Assembly (NCBI RefSeq): GCF_047324175.1
Contig: NZ_CP178732.1
Location: forward strand, 4,526,001 to 4,590,000
Reading direction: 5' to 3'
Source: Acerihabitans sp015654925
Lineage (GTDB): Bacteria > Pseudomonadota > Gammaproteobacteria > Enterobacterales > Enterobacteriaceae
DNA length: 64,000 nucleotides
Each line of letters begins with the position of its first letter. Within the stretch, counting starts at the first letter, position 1. The position numbers and the translations under genes are program-made. The notes below the pieces were generated by a model. The model ran no database searches. It worked only from the letters and a program-made list of their open reading frames with translations, and had not been told where the DNA came from. Of this stretch, positions 7,438-15,531 are shown piece after piece.

Positions 7438-8799
7438 TTAACGCCCCGGGAAACCGGGCGGCATCATACCTTTCATGCTGCGCATCATTTTCGCCATTCC
7501 GCCCTTTTTCATCTTCTTCATCATGCGCTGCATGTCGTCGAATTGTTTCAGCATGCGGTTAACGTCCTGAACCTGTAAACCGCAGCCGGTGGCAATGCGG
7601 CGTTTGCGGGAGCCCTTGATAATTTCGGGCTGGGCGCGTTCCTTGTGCGTCATGGAATTAATGATGGCTTCCATGCGGACCAGAACGCTGTCGTCCATTT
7701 GCGATTTTACATTGGCGGGCAGTTGGCCGGCGCCGGGCAGCTTGCTCATCATGCTGGCCATGCCGCCCATGCTGCGCATCTGTTTTAGCTGATCGAGGAA
7801 ATCGGTTAAGTCGAAACCGTCGCCTTTTTTCAGTTTATTGGCCAGTTTTTCGGCCTGCGCGCGGTCGACCTTGCTTTCGATATCCTCGATCAAGGAAAGC
7901 ACATCGCCCATGCCCAGAATACGCCCGGCGATACGGTCGGGGTAGAACGGCTCCAGAGCGTCGGTTTTTTCACCCACGCCCATGAATTTAATGGGTTTGC
8001 CGGTGATCTGGCGGATGGACAGCGCCGCACCGCCGCGCGCGTCGCCGTCGACCTTGGTCAGGACCACGCCGGTGAGCGGCAGGGCCTCGTTAAAGGCCTT
8101 GGCGGTGTTGGCGGCGTCCTGCCCGGTCATGGCGTCCACCACAAACAGGGTTTCCACCGGCCTGATGGCCGCATGGATCTGTTTGATTTCGTCCATCATG
8201 GCGGCATCGACATGCAGGCGGCCGGCGGTATCCACCAGCAGCACGTCGTAAAACTTCAGCTTGGCCTGCTGCAAAGCCTGGCTGACGATATCCAGGGGCT
8301 TTTGCGCGGCGTCGGAGGGGAAAAAATCCACGCCGACGGTTTCCGCCAGGGTTTCCAGCTGTTTGATCGCCGCGGGGCGGTATACGTCGGCCGATACCAC
8401 CAGCACTTTTTTCTTGTGCTTTTCGCGCAGGTATTTGCCCAGCTTGGCGACGCTGGTGGTTTTACCGGCCCCTTGCAGGCCCGCCATCAATACCACCGCC
8501 GGCGGCTGGGCCGCCAGGTTCAGCTCATTGTTTTCCTCGCCCATCGCGTTGACCAGTTCGGTACGCACGATTTTGACGAACTCTTGGCCGGGGGTAAGGC
8601 TTTTATTCACTTCCTGGCCGACCGCGCTCTCTTTTACACGATTAATAAAATCGCGCACCACGGGCAACGCCACGTCGGCTTCGAGCAACGCCATGCGCAC
8701 TTCGCGCAGGGTTTCTTTAATGTTCTCTTCTGTCAGGCGGCCCCGGCCGCTGATATTGCGCAACGAGCGCGATAATCTGTCGGATAAATTTTCAAACAT
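7438..8799 (-). CDS. ffh: Signal recognition particle GTPase Ffh (SRP54)
   Basis: A 453-residue protein, the same length as E. coli Ffh. Order: N domain (1-~90), G domain with P-loop GLQGAGKTTSVAK near residue 107, DTAGR and TKVDGDARGG motifs, then the Met-rich M domain with the C-terminal MMKKMKKGGMAKMMR helix that binds signal peptides and 4.5S RNA. It targets nascent inner-membrane proteins to FtsY. Divergent from ypjD. Confidence 0.98.
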   Translation of the reverse strand: MFENLSDRLSRSLRNISGRGRLTEENIKETLREVRMALLEADVALPVVRDFINRVKESAVGQEVNKSLTPGQEFVKIVRTELVNAMGEENNELNLAAQPPAVVLMAGLQGAGKTTSVAKLGKYLREKHKKKVLVVSADVYRPAAIKQLETLAETVGVDFFPSDAAQKPLDIVSQALQQAKLKFYDVLLVDTAGRLHVDAAMMDEIKQIHAAIRPVETLFVVDAMTGQDAANTAKAFNEALPLTGVVLTKVDGDARGGAALSIRQITGKPIKFMGVGEKTDALEPFYPDRIAGRILGMGDVLSLIEDIESKVDRAQAEKLANKLKKGDGFDLTDFLDQLKQMRSMGGMASMMSKLPGAGQLPANVKSQMDDSVLVRMEAIINSMTHKERAQPEIIKGSRKRRIATGCGLQVQDVNRMLKQFDDMQRMMKKMKKGGMAKMMRSMKGMMPPGFPGR

Positions 8800-8975
8800 C
8801 GTTTTCTACTCAACCTGCTCAACCTGGAGTCCGGCCGCTTGTGCGACATTATTGCCGGGTAGTATAACACGAAGCAGCGGGAGATCGCTGCCCCAACAAC
8901 GAGAACGGTTGGAGCGGGACGCCGCTGACGCTATACTGATCGCCTCATTCTTCTTAGCCAAAGCCCATTAGCGAT

Positions 8976-9767
8976 ATGTCCTGGATTGCCCTTCTGGCTT
9001 TTATTGCCTACGCATTAAGTCTCGGCCTGATTTTGCCCGGCATTTTGCGCAGGAACAGCGCTTACCGGCGCCTGGCGTTACTCGCCGCCGTAGTGGCGCT
9101 GGTATGCCATGGCTGCGCCCTGTATCTGCGTATTTTCGATGTACACGCCGGGCAAAACCTGAGCCTGCTGAATATCGGGTCGCTGGTGAGCCTGGTGATC
9201 GGCATTGTGATGACCTCGGTCGCCACCCTGAACCGGGGCTGGTTCCTGCTGCCCGTCATCTATATTTTCGCCATGATCCATCTGGCGGCCTCCACGATCA
9301 TCCCCGGGGAATTCATCACCCACCTTGAAACCACGCCGGGGCTGCTGGTGCATATCGGCCTGGCGCTGTTCTCCTATTCGGTGCTGATTATCGCCACGCT
9401 TTATGCTTTCCAACTGGCCTGGCTCGATCATATGCTCAAGACCAAACGGCTGACCTTCAGTGCCGATATGCCGCCGCTGATGGGCATCGAGCGTAAGATG
9501 TTCCATATCACGCAGGTGGGCGTTATATTACTCACGCTCACTTTATGCACCGGCTTGCTGTATATGCAGAATATGTTTAGCGGTGAAAATCTGCATAAAG
9601 CGGTGCTCTCCATCATCGCCTGGCTCGTCTATATTGTTTTATTATGGGGTCATTATCGTGAAGGCTGGCGCGGTCGCCGTGTGGTTTGGCTGAGCCTGGT
9701 CGGCGTGCTGCTGCTTACATTGGCCTATTTCGGCAGCCGCATTTGGCAAAATATCGCGACGGGCTGA
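8976..9767 (+). CDS. ypjD: CcsA/ResC-type inner membrane protein YpjD
   Basis: A 263-residue, highly hydrophobic protein with about eight membrane segments. It has the cytochrome c assembly CcsA-like core (HLETTPGLLVHIGLALFSY, then GIERKMFHITQVGVILLTLTLCTG) and matches E. coli YpjD in length, sequence and position next to ffh. Its biochemical role is not established; the family resembles haem-handling subunits of cytochrome c biogenesis, but no c-type maturation gene lies nearby. It precedes corB in the same direction. Confidence 0.9.
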   Translation: MSWIALLAFIAYALSLGLILPGILRRNSAYRRLALLAAVVALVCHGCALYLRIFDVHAGQNLSLLNIGSLVSLVIGIVMTSVATLNRGWFLLPVIYIFAMIHLAASTIIPGEFITHLETTPGLLVHIGLALFSYSVLIIATLYAFQLAWLDHMLKTKRLTFSADMPPLMGIERKMFHITQVGVILLTLTLCTGLLYMQNMFSGENLHKAVLSIIAWLVYIVLLWGHYREGWRGRRVVWLSLVGVLLLTLAYFGSRIWQNIATG

Positions 9768-9786
9768 CCCGCAGGCCGCCGGCCTT

Positions 9787-9811
9787 CCTGGCGAAACGCA
9801 TTTTCGCCAGG
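9787..9811 (+). terminator. Hairpin between ypjD and corB
   Basis: CCTGGCGAAA (9787-9796) and TTTCGCCAGG (9802-9811) form a perfect 10-base stem with a 5-base loop 20 bases after the ypjD stop. The following bases are CTTAACG, not a T run, so termination would be partial at best. Confidence 0.4.
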
Positions 9812-9838
9812 CTTAACGCCTAAAAAGGAATCCCCACG

Positions 9839-11128
9839 TTGGAACATGTTTCAACCAGTACGCTGATAATTATTTTAGTGATTATGGTACTGGTGTCGGC
9901 CTATTTTTCCGCGTCAGAAACCGGCATGATGACGCTTAATCGTTATCGCCTGCGCCATCTGGCCAAACAGGGCAACCGCGCCGCCAGACGGGTAGAAAAG
10001 CTGCTGCGCCGCACCGACCGCCTGTTGAGCCTGGTGCTGATCGGCAATAACCTGGTAAATATCCTGGCCTCGGCCTTGGCGACGATTGTCGGGATGCGCC
10101 TGTATGGCGATATTGGCGTGGCGATATCCACCGGGGTGCTGACGTTTGTCATCCTGCTGTTTGCCGAAGTGCTGCCCAAAACGGTGGCGGCTCTCTATCC
10201 CGAACATATCGCCTTGCCCAGCAGCCTGCTGCTGGCGCCGCTGCAAAAAATCATGATGCCCCTGGTTTGGCTGCTCAATATCATTACCCGTATCCTGATG
10301 CGGATTATGGGGATCAAAGTGCCGTCAAGCCTGAATGACGCCCTCAGCAAAGACGAACTGCGCTCCATCGTCAACGAGTCCCGCTCCCTGATCTCGCGCC
10401 GCAATCAGGATATGCTGATTTCGGTGCTGGATTTGGAAAAAGTCAGCGTGGGCGATATCATGGTGCCGCGCAACGAGATCGTCGGCATCAATGTCAACGA
10501 CGAGTGGCGCAATATCATCCGCCAGCTCACGCACTCCCCCCACGGCCGCATCGTGCTATACCGCGATAACCTCGACGACGCCATCGGCATGCTGCGGGTG
10601 CGCGAGGCTTATCGCCTGATGACCGAGCGGCAGGAATTCACCAAAGAAAACCTGCTGCGCGCCGCCGATGAAATTTATTACATCCCCGAAGGCACCCCGT
10701 TAAATATCCAATTGGTGAAATTCCAGCGCAATAAAGAAAAAGTGGGGCTGATTGTCGATGAATATGGCGATATCCAGGGGCTGGTGACGGTTGAAGATAT
10801 CCTGGAAGAGATTGTCGGTGATTTTACCACCTCGATGTCCCCCACCCTGGCGGAAGAAGTGATTCCGCAAAGCGATGGGTCGGTGCTGATCGAAGGCGGC
10901 GCGAATATTCGTGAACTGAACAAAGCGTTTAACTGGACGCTGCCGGAAGCCGAGGCGCGCACCATCAACGGCATGCTGCTCGAAGCGCTGCAGGATATCC
11001 CGCCGGTAGGCACCCAGACTCAGATCGACAGCTACCAGATCGAAATCATGGCGGTGCAGGATAATATGATTAAACAGGTCCGCATCACCCCGCTAAAGGC
11101 CTTTAAAGCGGGCCTGGACGAAACCTGA
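9839..11128 (+). CDS. corB: CNNM/CorC-family transporter-associated protein (YfjD/CorB)
   Basis: A 429-residue protein with an N-terminal CNNM/DUF21 membrane domain (three or four membrane segments, GNNLVNILASALAT), a CBS pair (VGDIMVPRNEIVGI... and VDEYGDIQGLVTVEDILEEIVGD) and a C-terminal CorC_HlyC domain. Homologues are linked to Mg/Co handling and Mg efflux. The start is TTG at 9839 with AAAAAGGAA upstream; E. coli YfjD begins at the equivalent residue (MEH(V/I)ST), so the unusual start is probably real. Convergent with luxS. Confidence 0.92.
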   Translation: MEHVSTSTLIIILVIMVLVSAYFSASETGMMTLNRYRLRHLAKQGNRAARRVEKLLRRTDRLLSLVLIGNNLVNILASALATIVGMRLYGDIGVAISTGVLTFVILLFAEVLPKTVAALYPEHIALPSSLLLAPLQKIMMPLVWLLNIITRILMRIMGIKVPSSLNDALSKDELRSIVNESRSLISRRNQDMLISVLDLEKVSVGDIMVPRNEIVGINVNDEWRNIIRQLTHSPHGRIVLYRDNLDDAIGMLRVREAYRLMTERQEFTKENLLRAADEIYYIPEGTPLNIQLVKFQRNKEKVGLIVDEYGDIQGLVTVEDILEEIVGDFTTSMSPTLAEEVIPQSDGSVLIEGGANIRELNKAFNWTLPEAEARTINGMLLEALQDIPPVGTQTQIDSYQIEIMAVQDNMIKQVRITPLKAFKAGLDET

Positions 11129-11156
11129 AGACCTTCGCGCCCCCGGTGATTGCCCA

Positions 11157-11183
11157 TAAAAAAGCCCTCCGATGGAGGGCTTG
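11157..11183 (-). terminator. luxS terminator (shared with convergent corB)
   Basis: AAGCCCTCC (11162-11170) pairs with GGAGGGCTT (11174-11182). On the minus strand it is followed by a run of seven T. On the plus strand only TTGGACTTT follows, so it works chiefly for luxS. Confidence 0.8.
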
Positions 11184-11222
11184 GACTTTACAGACTCCCG
11201 GCACGGCGGGCCTGGCATCAAC

Positions 11223-11738
11223 TCAGATATGCAGCTCGGCCAATTTTTCTTTGGGCAGGGCCAGCTCATCGTTGTGGTTTACCCGGATATCATGATCGAG
11301 AATATGCTGGGCGATTTCCTGCGCTTCCGGTAGGGAATGCATGTGGTACGTGCCGCATTGATATTCATTCAACTCCGGGATTTTGTTCTGGTCAGTGACT
11401 TTCAGCACATCGGCCATTGCACCCTTCCAGGCGTTGGCTACGCGAACCTCATCCGGCGCACCGATAAGGCTCATGTAAAAACCGGTACGGCAACCCATGG
11501 GTGAAATATCCACGATTTCAACACCGTCACCATTAAGATGATTACGCATAAAACCGGCGAACAAATGTTCCAGAGTGTGAATGCCCCGTTCAGGCATCAC
11601 TTCCAGATTAGGTCGGCAAAAACGTAAATCAAAGACGGTGATGGTATCGCCATGGGGAGTTTTCATGGTTTTCGCAACACGTACCGCAGGCGCTGCCATG
11701 CGGGTGTGGTCTACGGTAAAGCTATCCAACAGTGGCAT
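11223..11738 (-). CDS. luxS: S-ribosylhomocysteine lyase LuxS
   Basis: A 171-residue protein of family length. It has the metal-binding motif HTLEH (GIHTLEHLFAGFMRNH), the catalytic Cys in SPMGCRTGFY, and the third metal-ligand Cys in YQCGTYHMHS. It splits S-ribosylhomocysteine to homocysteine and the AI-2 precursor DPD. AGAGGAGGTGACGAT before the ATG fixes the start at 11738; the upstream extension of the frame overlaps the micA region and is not coding. Separated from gshA by the divergent small RNA gene micA, as in E. coli. Confidence 0.98.
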   Translation of the reverse strand: MPLLDSFTVDHTRMAAPAVRVAKTMKTPHGDTITVFDLRFCRPNLEVMPERGIHTLEHLFAGFMRNHLNGDGVEIVDISPMGCRTGFYMSLIGAPDEVRVANAWKGAMADVLKVTDQNKIPELNEYQCGTYHMHSLPEAQEIAQHILDHDIRVNHNDELALPKEKLAELHI

Positions 11739-11782
11739 ATCGTCACCTCCTCTAAAAAGATTATTTTTTTTTACCGTTTTAA

Positions 11783-11811
11783 GGAAACTTTTTTCCTTGC
11801 CGCGAGTCTGA
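11783..11811 (+). promoter_or_regulatory. Sigma-E-type promoter of micA
   Basis: GGAAACTT (11783-11790) and TCTGA (11807-11811), 16 bases apart, resemble the extracytoplasmic sigma-E consensus (GGAACTT / TCnnA). They sit 7 bases before the predicted 5' end of MicA. MicA is sigma-E dependent in E. coli. Confidence 0.75.
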
Positions 11812-11817
11812 ATTATT

Positions 11818-11890
11818 GAAAGACGCGCATTTGTTATCATCATCCCTGTATTCAGAGATGTTTATTTGGCCACAGTTTCTGTGGCCTTTT
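11818..11890 (+). ncRNA. micA: Small regulatory RNA MicA
   Basis: The 5' part, GAAAGACGCGCATTTG followed by TTATCATCATCCCTG, matches the start of E. coli MicA, including the ompA-pairing region, as far as I can recall that sequence. A small internal hairpin (TCCCTG/TTCAGAGATG region) is followed by a terminator stem GGCCACAG/CTGTGGCC and a T-rich tail. The location, plus strand between minus-strand luxS and gshA, is the same as in E. coli. MicA works with Hfq to repress ompA and other envelope mRNAs under sigma-E stress. No protein is encoded here. Confidence 0.94.
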
Positions 11891-11897
11891 CTTTTTT

Positions 11898-13460
11898 TCA
11901 GCCGGCGTTATGCTGCGCTAAAAACTGTTCGAAGCTCAACGTATCCGCTGCTTCAATTTCACGCTGCCGTTTCCAGGAACGCTCCTGTTCCGCCGCAAAA
12001 AGATCTTCATTCAATACTTCAAAAGGTTCATCACACAGCGTTTGATGGTATTGGTTGGCTAAAATCAACCCCAGCCCGGCAATGCCATGCTGCTTCATCG
12101 CCTGCAAAATCCGTGCGGAAAAGGTCAGTTCCGGATCGTCAAAACTCGCCACCAGCGCATCGCAGGCCTGCTGATATTGCTGATTGTGATTATTGCCATC
12201 AAGAATAACCGCCACGCGACGCAAATCGCGAAATAGCGCCTTGCCGACCTCGGCCAGGGGCTGCTGTTGCGAACCGCAGTCAACCCCAAGGGTCAAGCCC
12301 GGTTTACGGCCTTCCAGAATCACCTTATTCCAGTTGGTGCGGGTACACAACACCTCCTGGGCGCTCATTTCCGGCGCCTGCGCAAGCGCGCACCAAATCA
12401 GAAAAAGGTCCAGAAAACGCGCCTGCTGCTCATCGATGCCAATCGGCGAGAAGGGGTTGATATCCAAGGACCGCACTTCGATATATTCGATGCCGCCGCG
12501 TTTTAACGCATCGGATGGCGATTCGCCTTTAAAGGTCACGCGCTTGGGGCGAACCGGCGCGTACAGCTCGTTTTCAATCTGCAAGACGTTGGTGTTGACC
12601 TGCAAACGCTTGCCGTCTCGCTCCAGTCCGATACGCTGGTAGTCGGCGGAAGGCGTTTTGATGGCCTGCTTGAGTCCGGTAATATAATCCTCAAGGCGGT
12701 TGAAGGTAATGCCGAGCTGGCTTTGCGATTTATTGGTGTATCCCAGGTCGCTCAGGCGCAAGGCCGTGGCAAACGGCAGATACAGCATGCCGGACTTGGC
12801 TTTTTCAAACGGCAGGTCGGTGGCGCGGCCTTCAAGGAACGACGAGCAAACCGCCGGGGAAACGCCGAATAAATAAGGGATGATCCAGCCAAAGCGGTAA
12901 TAATTGCGGATCAGGCGCAAGTAGCCGTCGGAAATGGCCTCTTTGCCGCTGGCTTCATCGGTTACGCCCAACCGCGCCTGCCAGAACGCCATCGGCAGCG
13001 AAAAATTATAATGTACGCCCGAGATAACCTGCATCAATGCGCTGTAGCGGTTTTTTAGCCCTTCCCGATATAAGGTCTTAAATCGCCCTATATTGGATGA
13101 GCCATATTGCGCCAGTTCAATGGGGTGCGTGTTATTGATAAAACAAGGCATGCTCATGGGCCACATACGCTCGTCCCCAAGATGACGCGCCACATGGCGA
13201 TGGATATCCCGCAATAGCGCCAGCAAATGATCGATGTCTTCATCCACCGGCGTAATGAATTCGAGCAGCGCCTCGGCAAAATCCGTCGTGATCCACTTAT
13301 GCGTCAACGCCGCGCCCAGTAATTCCGGGTGCGGGGTCTGCGCCAGGTGGCCATTGGCGGCAATACGCAGGGTTTCTCGTTCCACACCTCGCCGTATCCC
13401 CTTTAGCGCATGGGGATTGGCTTCCAGCCAAGTGAGCGCTTCTGATACGTCCGGGATCAA
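11898..13460 (-). CDS. gshA: Glutamate-cysteine ligase
   Basis: A 520-residue ligase (E. coli 518) that joins Glu and Cys, the first step of glutathione synthesis. Conserved blocks include RGVERETLRI, ALTHKWITTDFAEALLEFITP, GVHYNFSLPMAFW and RSLDINPFSPIGI. Translation starts at TTG (13458-13460) behind GGGAGGTCAA; E. coli gshA also uses TTG at this residue, which limits expression. The C-terminal ~120 residues diverge from E. coli, as is usual in the family. Confidence 0.97.
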   Translation of the reverse strand: MIPDVSEALTWLEANPHALKGIRRGVERETLRIAANGHLAQTPHPELLGAALTHKWITTDFAEALLEFITPVDEDIDHLLALLRDIHRHVARHLGDERMWPMSMPCFINNTHPIELAQYGSSNIGRFKTLYREGLKNRYSALMQVISGVHYNFSLPMAFWQARLGVTDEASGKEAISDGYLRLIRNYYRFGWIIPYLFGVSPAVCSSFLEGRATDLPFEKAKSGMLYLPFATALRLSDLGYTNKSQSQLGITFNRLEDYITGLKQAIKTPSADYQRIGLERDGKRLQVNTNVLQIENELYAPVRPKRVTFKGESPSDALKRGGIEYIEVRSLDINPFSPIGIDEQQARFLDLFLIWCALAQAPEMSAQEVLCTRTNWNKVILEGRKPGLTLGVDCGSQQQPLAEVGKALFRDLRRVAVILDGNNHNQQYQQACDALVASFDDPELTFSARILQAMKQHGIAGLGLILANQYHQTLCDEPFEVLNEDLFAAEQERSWKRQREIEAADTLSFEQFLAQHNAG

Positions 13461-13633
13461 ATTGACCTCCCGCGGTTAATTTTGTATTGGGTAAGCATAA
13501 TTGAAACTACTCGTTTATGGCTATTTATCATTATCATTAACGCATTCATCATCAGGTTATCCCCGGCGAGGTTAACCGGGTCGATACGCCTTAATGGTAA
13601 TGCTTTTCCCAACTATAAAGAGATCATAACTGG

Positions 13634-14206
13634 CTATCGGCCGGGTATGCGCACATCAACCACCGCCATCGACGCCGACCGGGCAGCCTGGATGCCAAAA
13701 TCCGCATCTTCGAACACCACGCATTTTTCCGGCGCCACGCCTATCAGCTCAGCGCAGCGCAGGAATGTATCCGGATAGGGTTTATGCCGGGTCACATCGT
13801 CGGCGCCGACGATGGCGTCGAAGTAATGCAATAGCCCCAGATGCTCAAGCAATACTACCGCCATGCGGTGTTCGCTGCCGGTACCCACCGCCATCGGCCG
13901 CTTGCCATGATAGGCTTTGACCACGTCAATCAGCGGTAATGGCAAGACGTTGTCGAGCAGCATGAGCTGCGCCGCCGCGGTTTTTTCAATTGCCAGCAAG
14001 TGAGGGTCCATGGCGGACTGATGGCTGTCGATAATCGTCTTGGCGATGCGCCAGGTGGGCGACCCGTTTAACGATATCATGGCCGCCGCATCGTATTGCA
14101 TGCCGTATTTCTCAAGCACCTGATGCCAGGCTTTACGGTGGGTTGGCTCCGTATCGAGTAGTGTGCCATCCATATCGAAGATCAGCCCTTCGTATTGATC
14201 GTACAT
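13634..14206 (-). CDS. yqaB: HAD-family fructose-1-P / 6-phosphogluconate phosphatase YqaB
   Basis: A 190-residue HAD hydrolase with the nucleophile motif FDMDGTLLDTEP, a capping domain, and C-terminal KPYPDTFLRCAE and FEDADFGIQAA. It matches E. coli YqaB (188), which dephosphorylates sugar phosphates such as fructose-1-P. In E. coli the membrane gene yqaA lies between yqaB and gshA; here those 173 bases hold no gene. Confidence 0.93.
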   Translation of the reverse strand: MYDQYEGLIFDMDGTLLDTEPTHRKAWHQVLEKYGMQYDAAAMISLNGSPTWRIAKTIIDSHQSAMDPHLLAIEKTAAAQLMLLDNVLPLPLIDVVKAYHGKRPMAVGTGSEHRMAVVLLEHLGLLHYFDAIVGADDVTRHKPYPDTFLRCAELIGVAPEKCVVFEDADFGIQAARSASMAVVDVRIPGR

Positions 14207-14407
14207 CGTCGCGTCCTGATGCTAAAAATAAGGCTTTACTGTAACGCAAAGTCATAAAATTGTCGCTTTTTCTGTCGGGGGCCGGCAAATTGAGATATTC
14301 CGCAGCGCAAATGGAAATCTTATAAATTAAGGGGTTATTTTCAAGGGCAACTTTTTGGGGCAACTTCTTGAGGGTAAAACGCGGGGGTAATCAGGCGGCA
14401 AGACGCA

Positions 14408-14484
14408 TGGTGCATCCAGGAGGATTCGAACCTCCGACCGCTCGGTTCGTAGCCGAGTACTCTATCCAGCTGAGCTATGGATGC
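14408..14484 (-). tRNA. tRNA-Arg(ACG)
   Basis: A 77-base cloverleaf with encoded CCA; the anticodon loop reads CTACGAA, giving ACG (read as ICG after deamination). Identical to the two copies upstream. Last of a four-tRNA cluster transcribed on the minus strand. Confidence 0.97.
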
Positions 14485-14524
14485 AAATTTTATGCGGTAA
14501 TACAGATATCTGGCGATACGAAGA

Positions 14525-14601
14525 TGGTGCATCCAGGAGGATTCGAACCTCCGACCGCTCGGTTCGTAGCCGAGTACTCTATCCAGCTGAGCTATGGATG
14601 C
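14525..14601 (-). tRNA. tRNA-Arg(ACG)
   Basis: Second identical copy, 77 bases with CCA encoded, separated from the next copy by 40 bases of unrelated spacer. Confidence 0.97.
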
Positions 14602-14657
14602 ATCGTTTTGACTACACTGAACTAACTGCTTGCTGACCATGCTAACAGATCAGTTAA

Positions 14658-14734
14658 TGGTGCATCCAGGAGGATTCGAACCTCCGACCGCTCGGTTCGT
14701 AGCCGAGTACTCTATCCAGCTGAGCTATGGATGC
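14658..14734 (-). tRNA. tRNA-Arg(ACG)
   Basis: Third identical copy, 77 bases with CCA encoded, 56 bases before the second copy and 8 bases after tRNA-Ser. This arrangement matches the E. coli serV-argV-argY-argZ(-argQ) cluster with one fewer arg copy. Confidence 0.97.
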
Positions 14735-14742
14735 ATTATTAA

Positions 14743-14835
14743 TGGCGGTGAGGGAGGGATTCGAACCCTCGATACAGCTTTTGACCGTATACTCCCTTAG
14801 CAGGGGAGCGCCTTCAGCCTCTCGGCCACCTCACC
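14743..14835 (-). tRNA. serV: tRNA-Ser(GCT)
   Basis: A 93-base class II tRNA with a long variable arm and encoded CCA; the anticodon loop CTGCTAA gives GCT for AGC/AGU codons. First of the cluster, in the serV position next to csrA. Confidence 0.97.
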
Positions 14836-15104
14836 TACGCGCCGATGTTAAAGCTCATCGGCACTGCGTGGCGCACATATTACTTTCCCGGCCTGATAAG
14901 TCAAACAATTTTTCCCGTCAGGCGCGCGTTTGCACAAAAGCCATGCAACTTGACCAGATTGACAGCACAATAGCGCTCATTCGTTTCAGCACCCGCCAAA
15001 ATACGTGCAATGTGAAAACATACATTCAATAAATAATCAGGGGAAAATAAATGATTTAAGCGTGGGAGGAGCTGCGCCCCGCTATCGCAAGGCGCCTAAA
15101 AGAT

Positions 15105-15290
15105 TTAGAAAGGATTCTGTTGCGACTTTTCAGCCTGGATGCGCTGGTATATTTCTTCACGGTGAACAGATACTTCTTTAGGAGCATTGACACCGATGCG
15201 TACCTGGTTGCCCTTGACTCCTAAAACCGTAACCGTTACCTCATCGCCAATCATGAGGGTCTCACCAACTCGACGAGTCAGAATAAGCAT
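15105..15290 (-). CDS. csrA: Carbon storage regulator CsrA
   Basis: A 61-residue RNA-binding dimer identical to E. coli CsrA except at the last few residues (…SQQNPF). MLILTRRVGETLMIG and the RNA-contact VRIGVNAPKEVSVHREEIY are intact. It binds GGA motifs in mRNA leaders and controls glycogen, motility and biofilm genes. AAGGAGCAAAGA upstream is its ribosome site. It lies between alaS and the tRNA cluster as in E. coli. Confidence 0.98.
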   Translation of the reverse strand: MLILTRRVGETLMIGDEVTVTVLGVKGNQVRIGVNAPKEVSVHREEIYQRIQAEKSQQNPF

Positions 15291-15483
15291 TCTTTGCTCC
15301 TTGAAAGATTAAAAGAGTCGGGTCTCTCAGTTTCCCGCCATTATCCATCATATACCGTGAAAACGTAAGTCATGTTAGCGACATAAAATGCCAGCAGGCT
15401 GACGACTTTCAACATCAGGTATAAGTTTAGTCGATATGACCAGCTTCGCGCCTAACTTTTGATGTTGGGAATAATATGAATCC

Positions 15484-15517
15484 AAACGCCATAACTTAAC
15501 AGAAAGCCATGGCGTTT
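15484..15517 (-). terminator. Hairpin after alaS
   Basis: AAACGCCAT (15484-15492) and ATGGCGTTT (15509-15517) form a perfect 9-base stem 15 bases beyond the alaS stop. There is no clear T run, so it is only a tentative terminator. Confidence 0.4.
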
Positions 15518-15531
15518 ATAATAACGTATTC

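Noticed and set aside
11581..11811. Plus-strand frame antisense to luxS
   Set aside because: It is the shadow of a conserved gene and runs into the micA promoter.
14408..14734. Three near-identical direct repeats suggesting a repeat array
   Set aside because: Each repeat is a complete tRNA-Arg gene; spacers differ in length and the repeats are 77 bases, unlike CRISPR.
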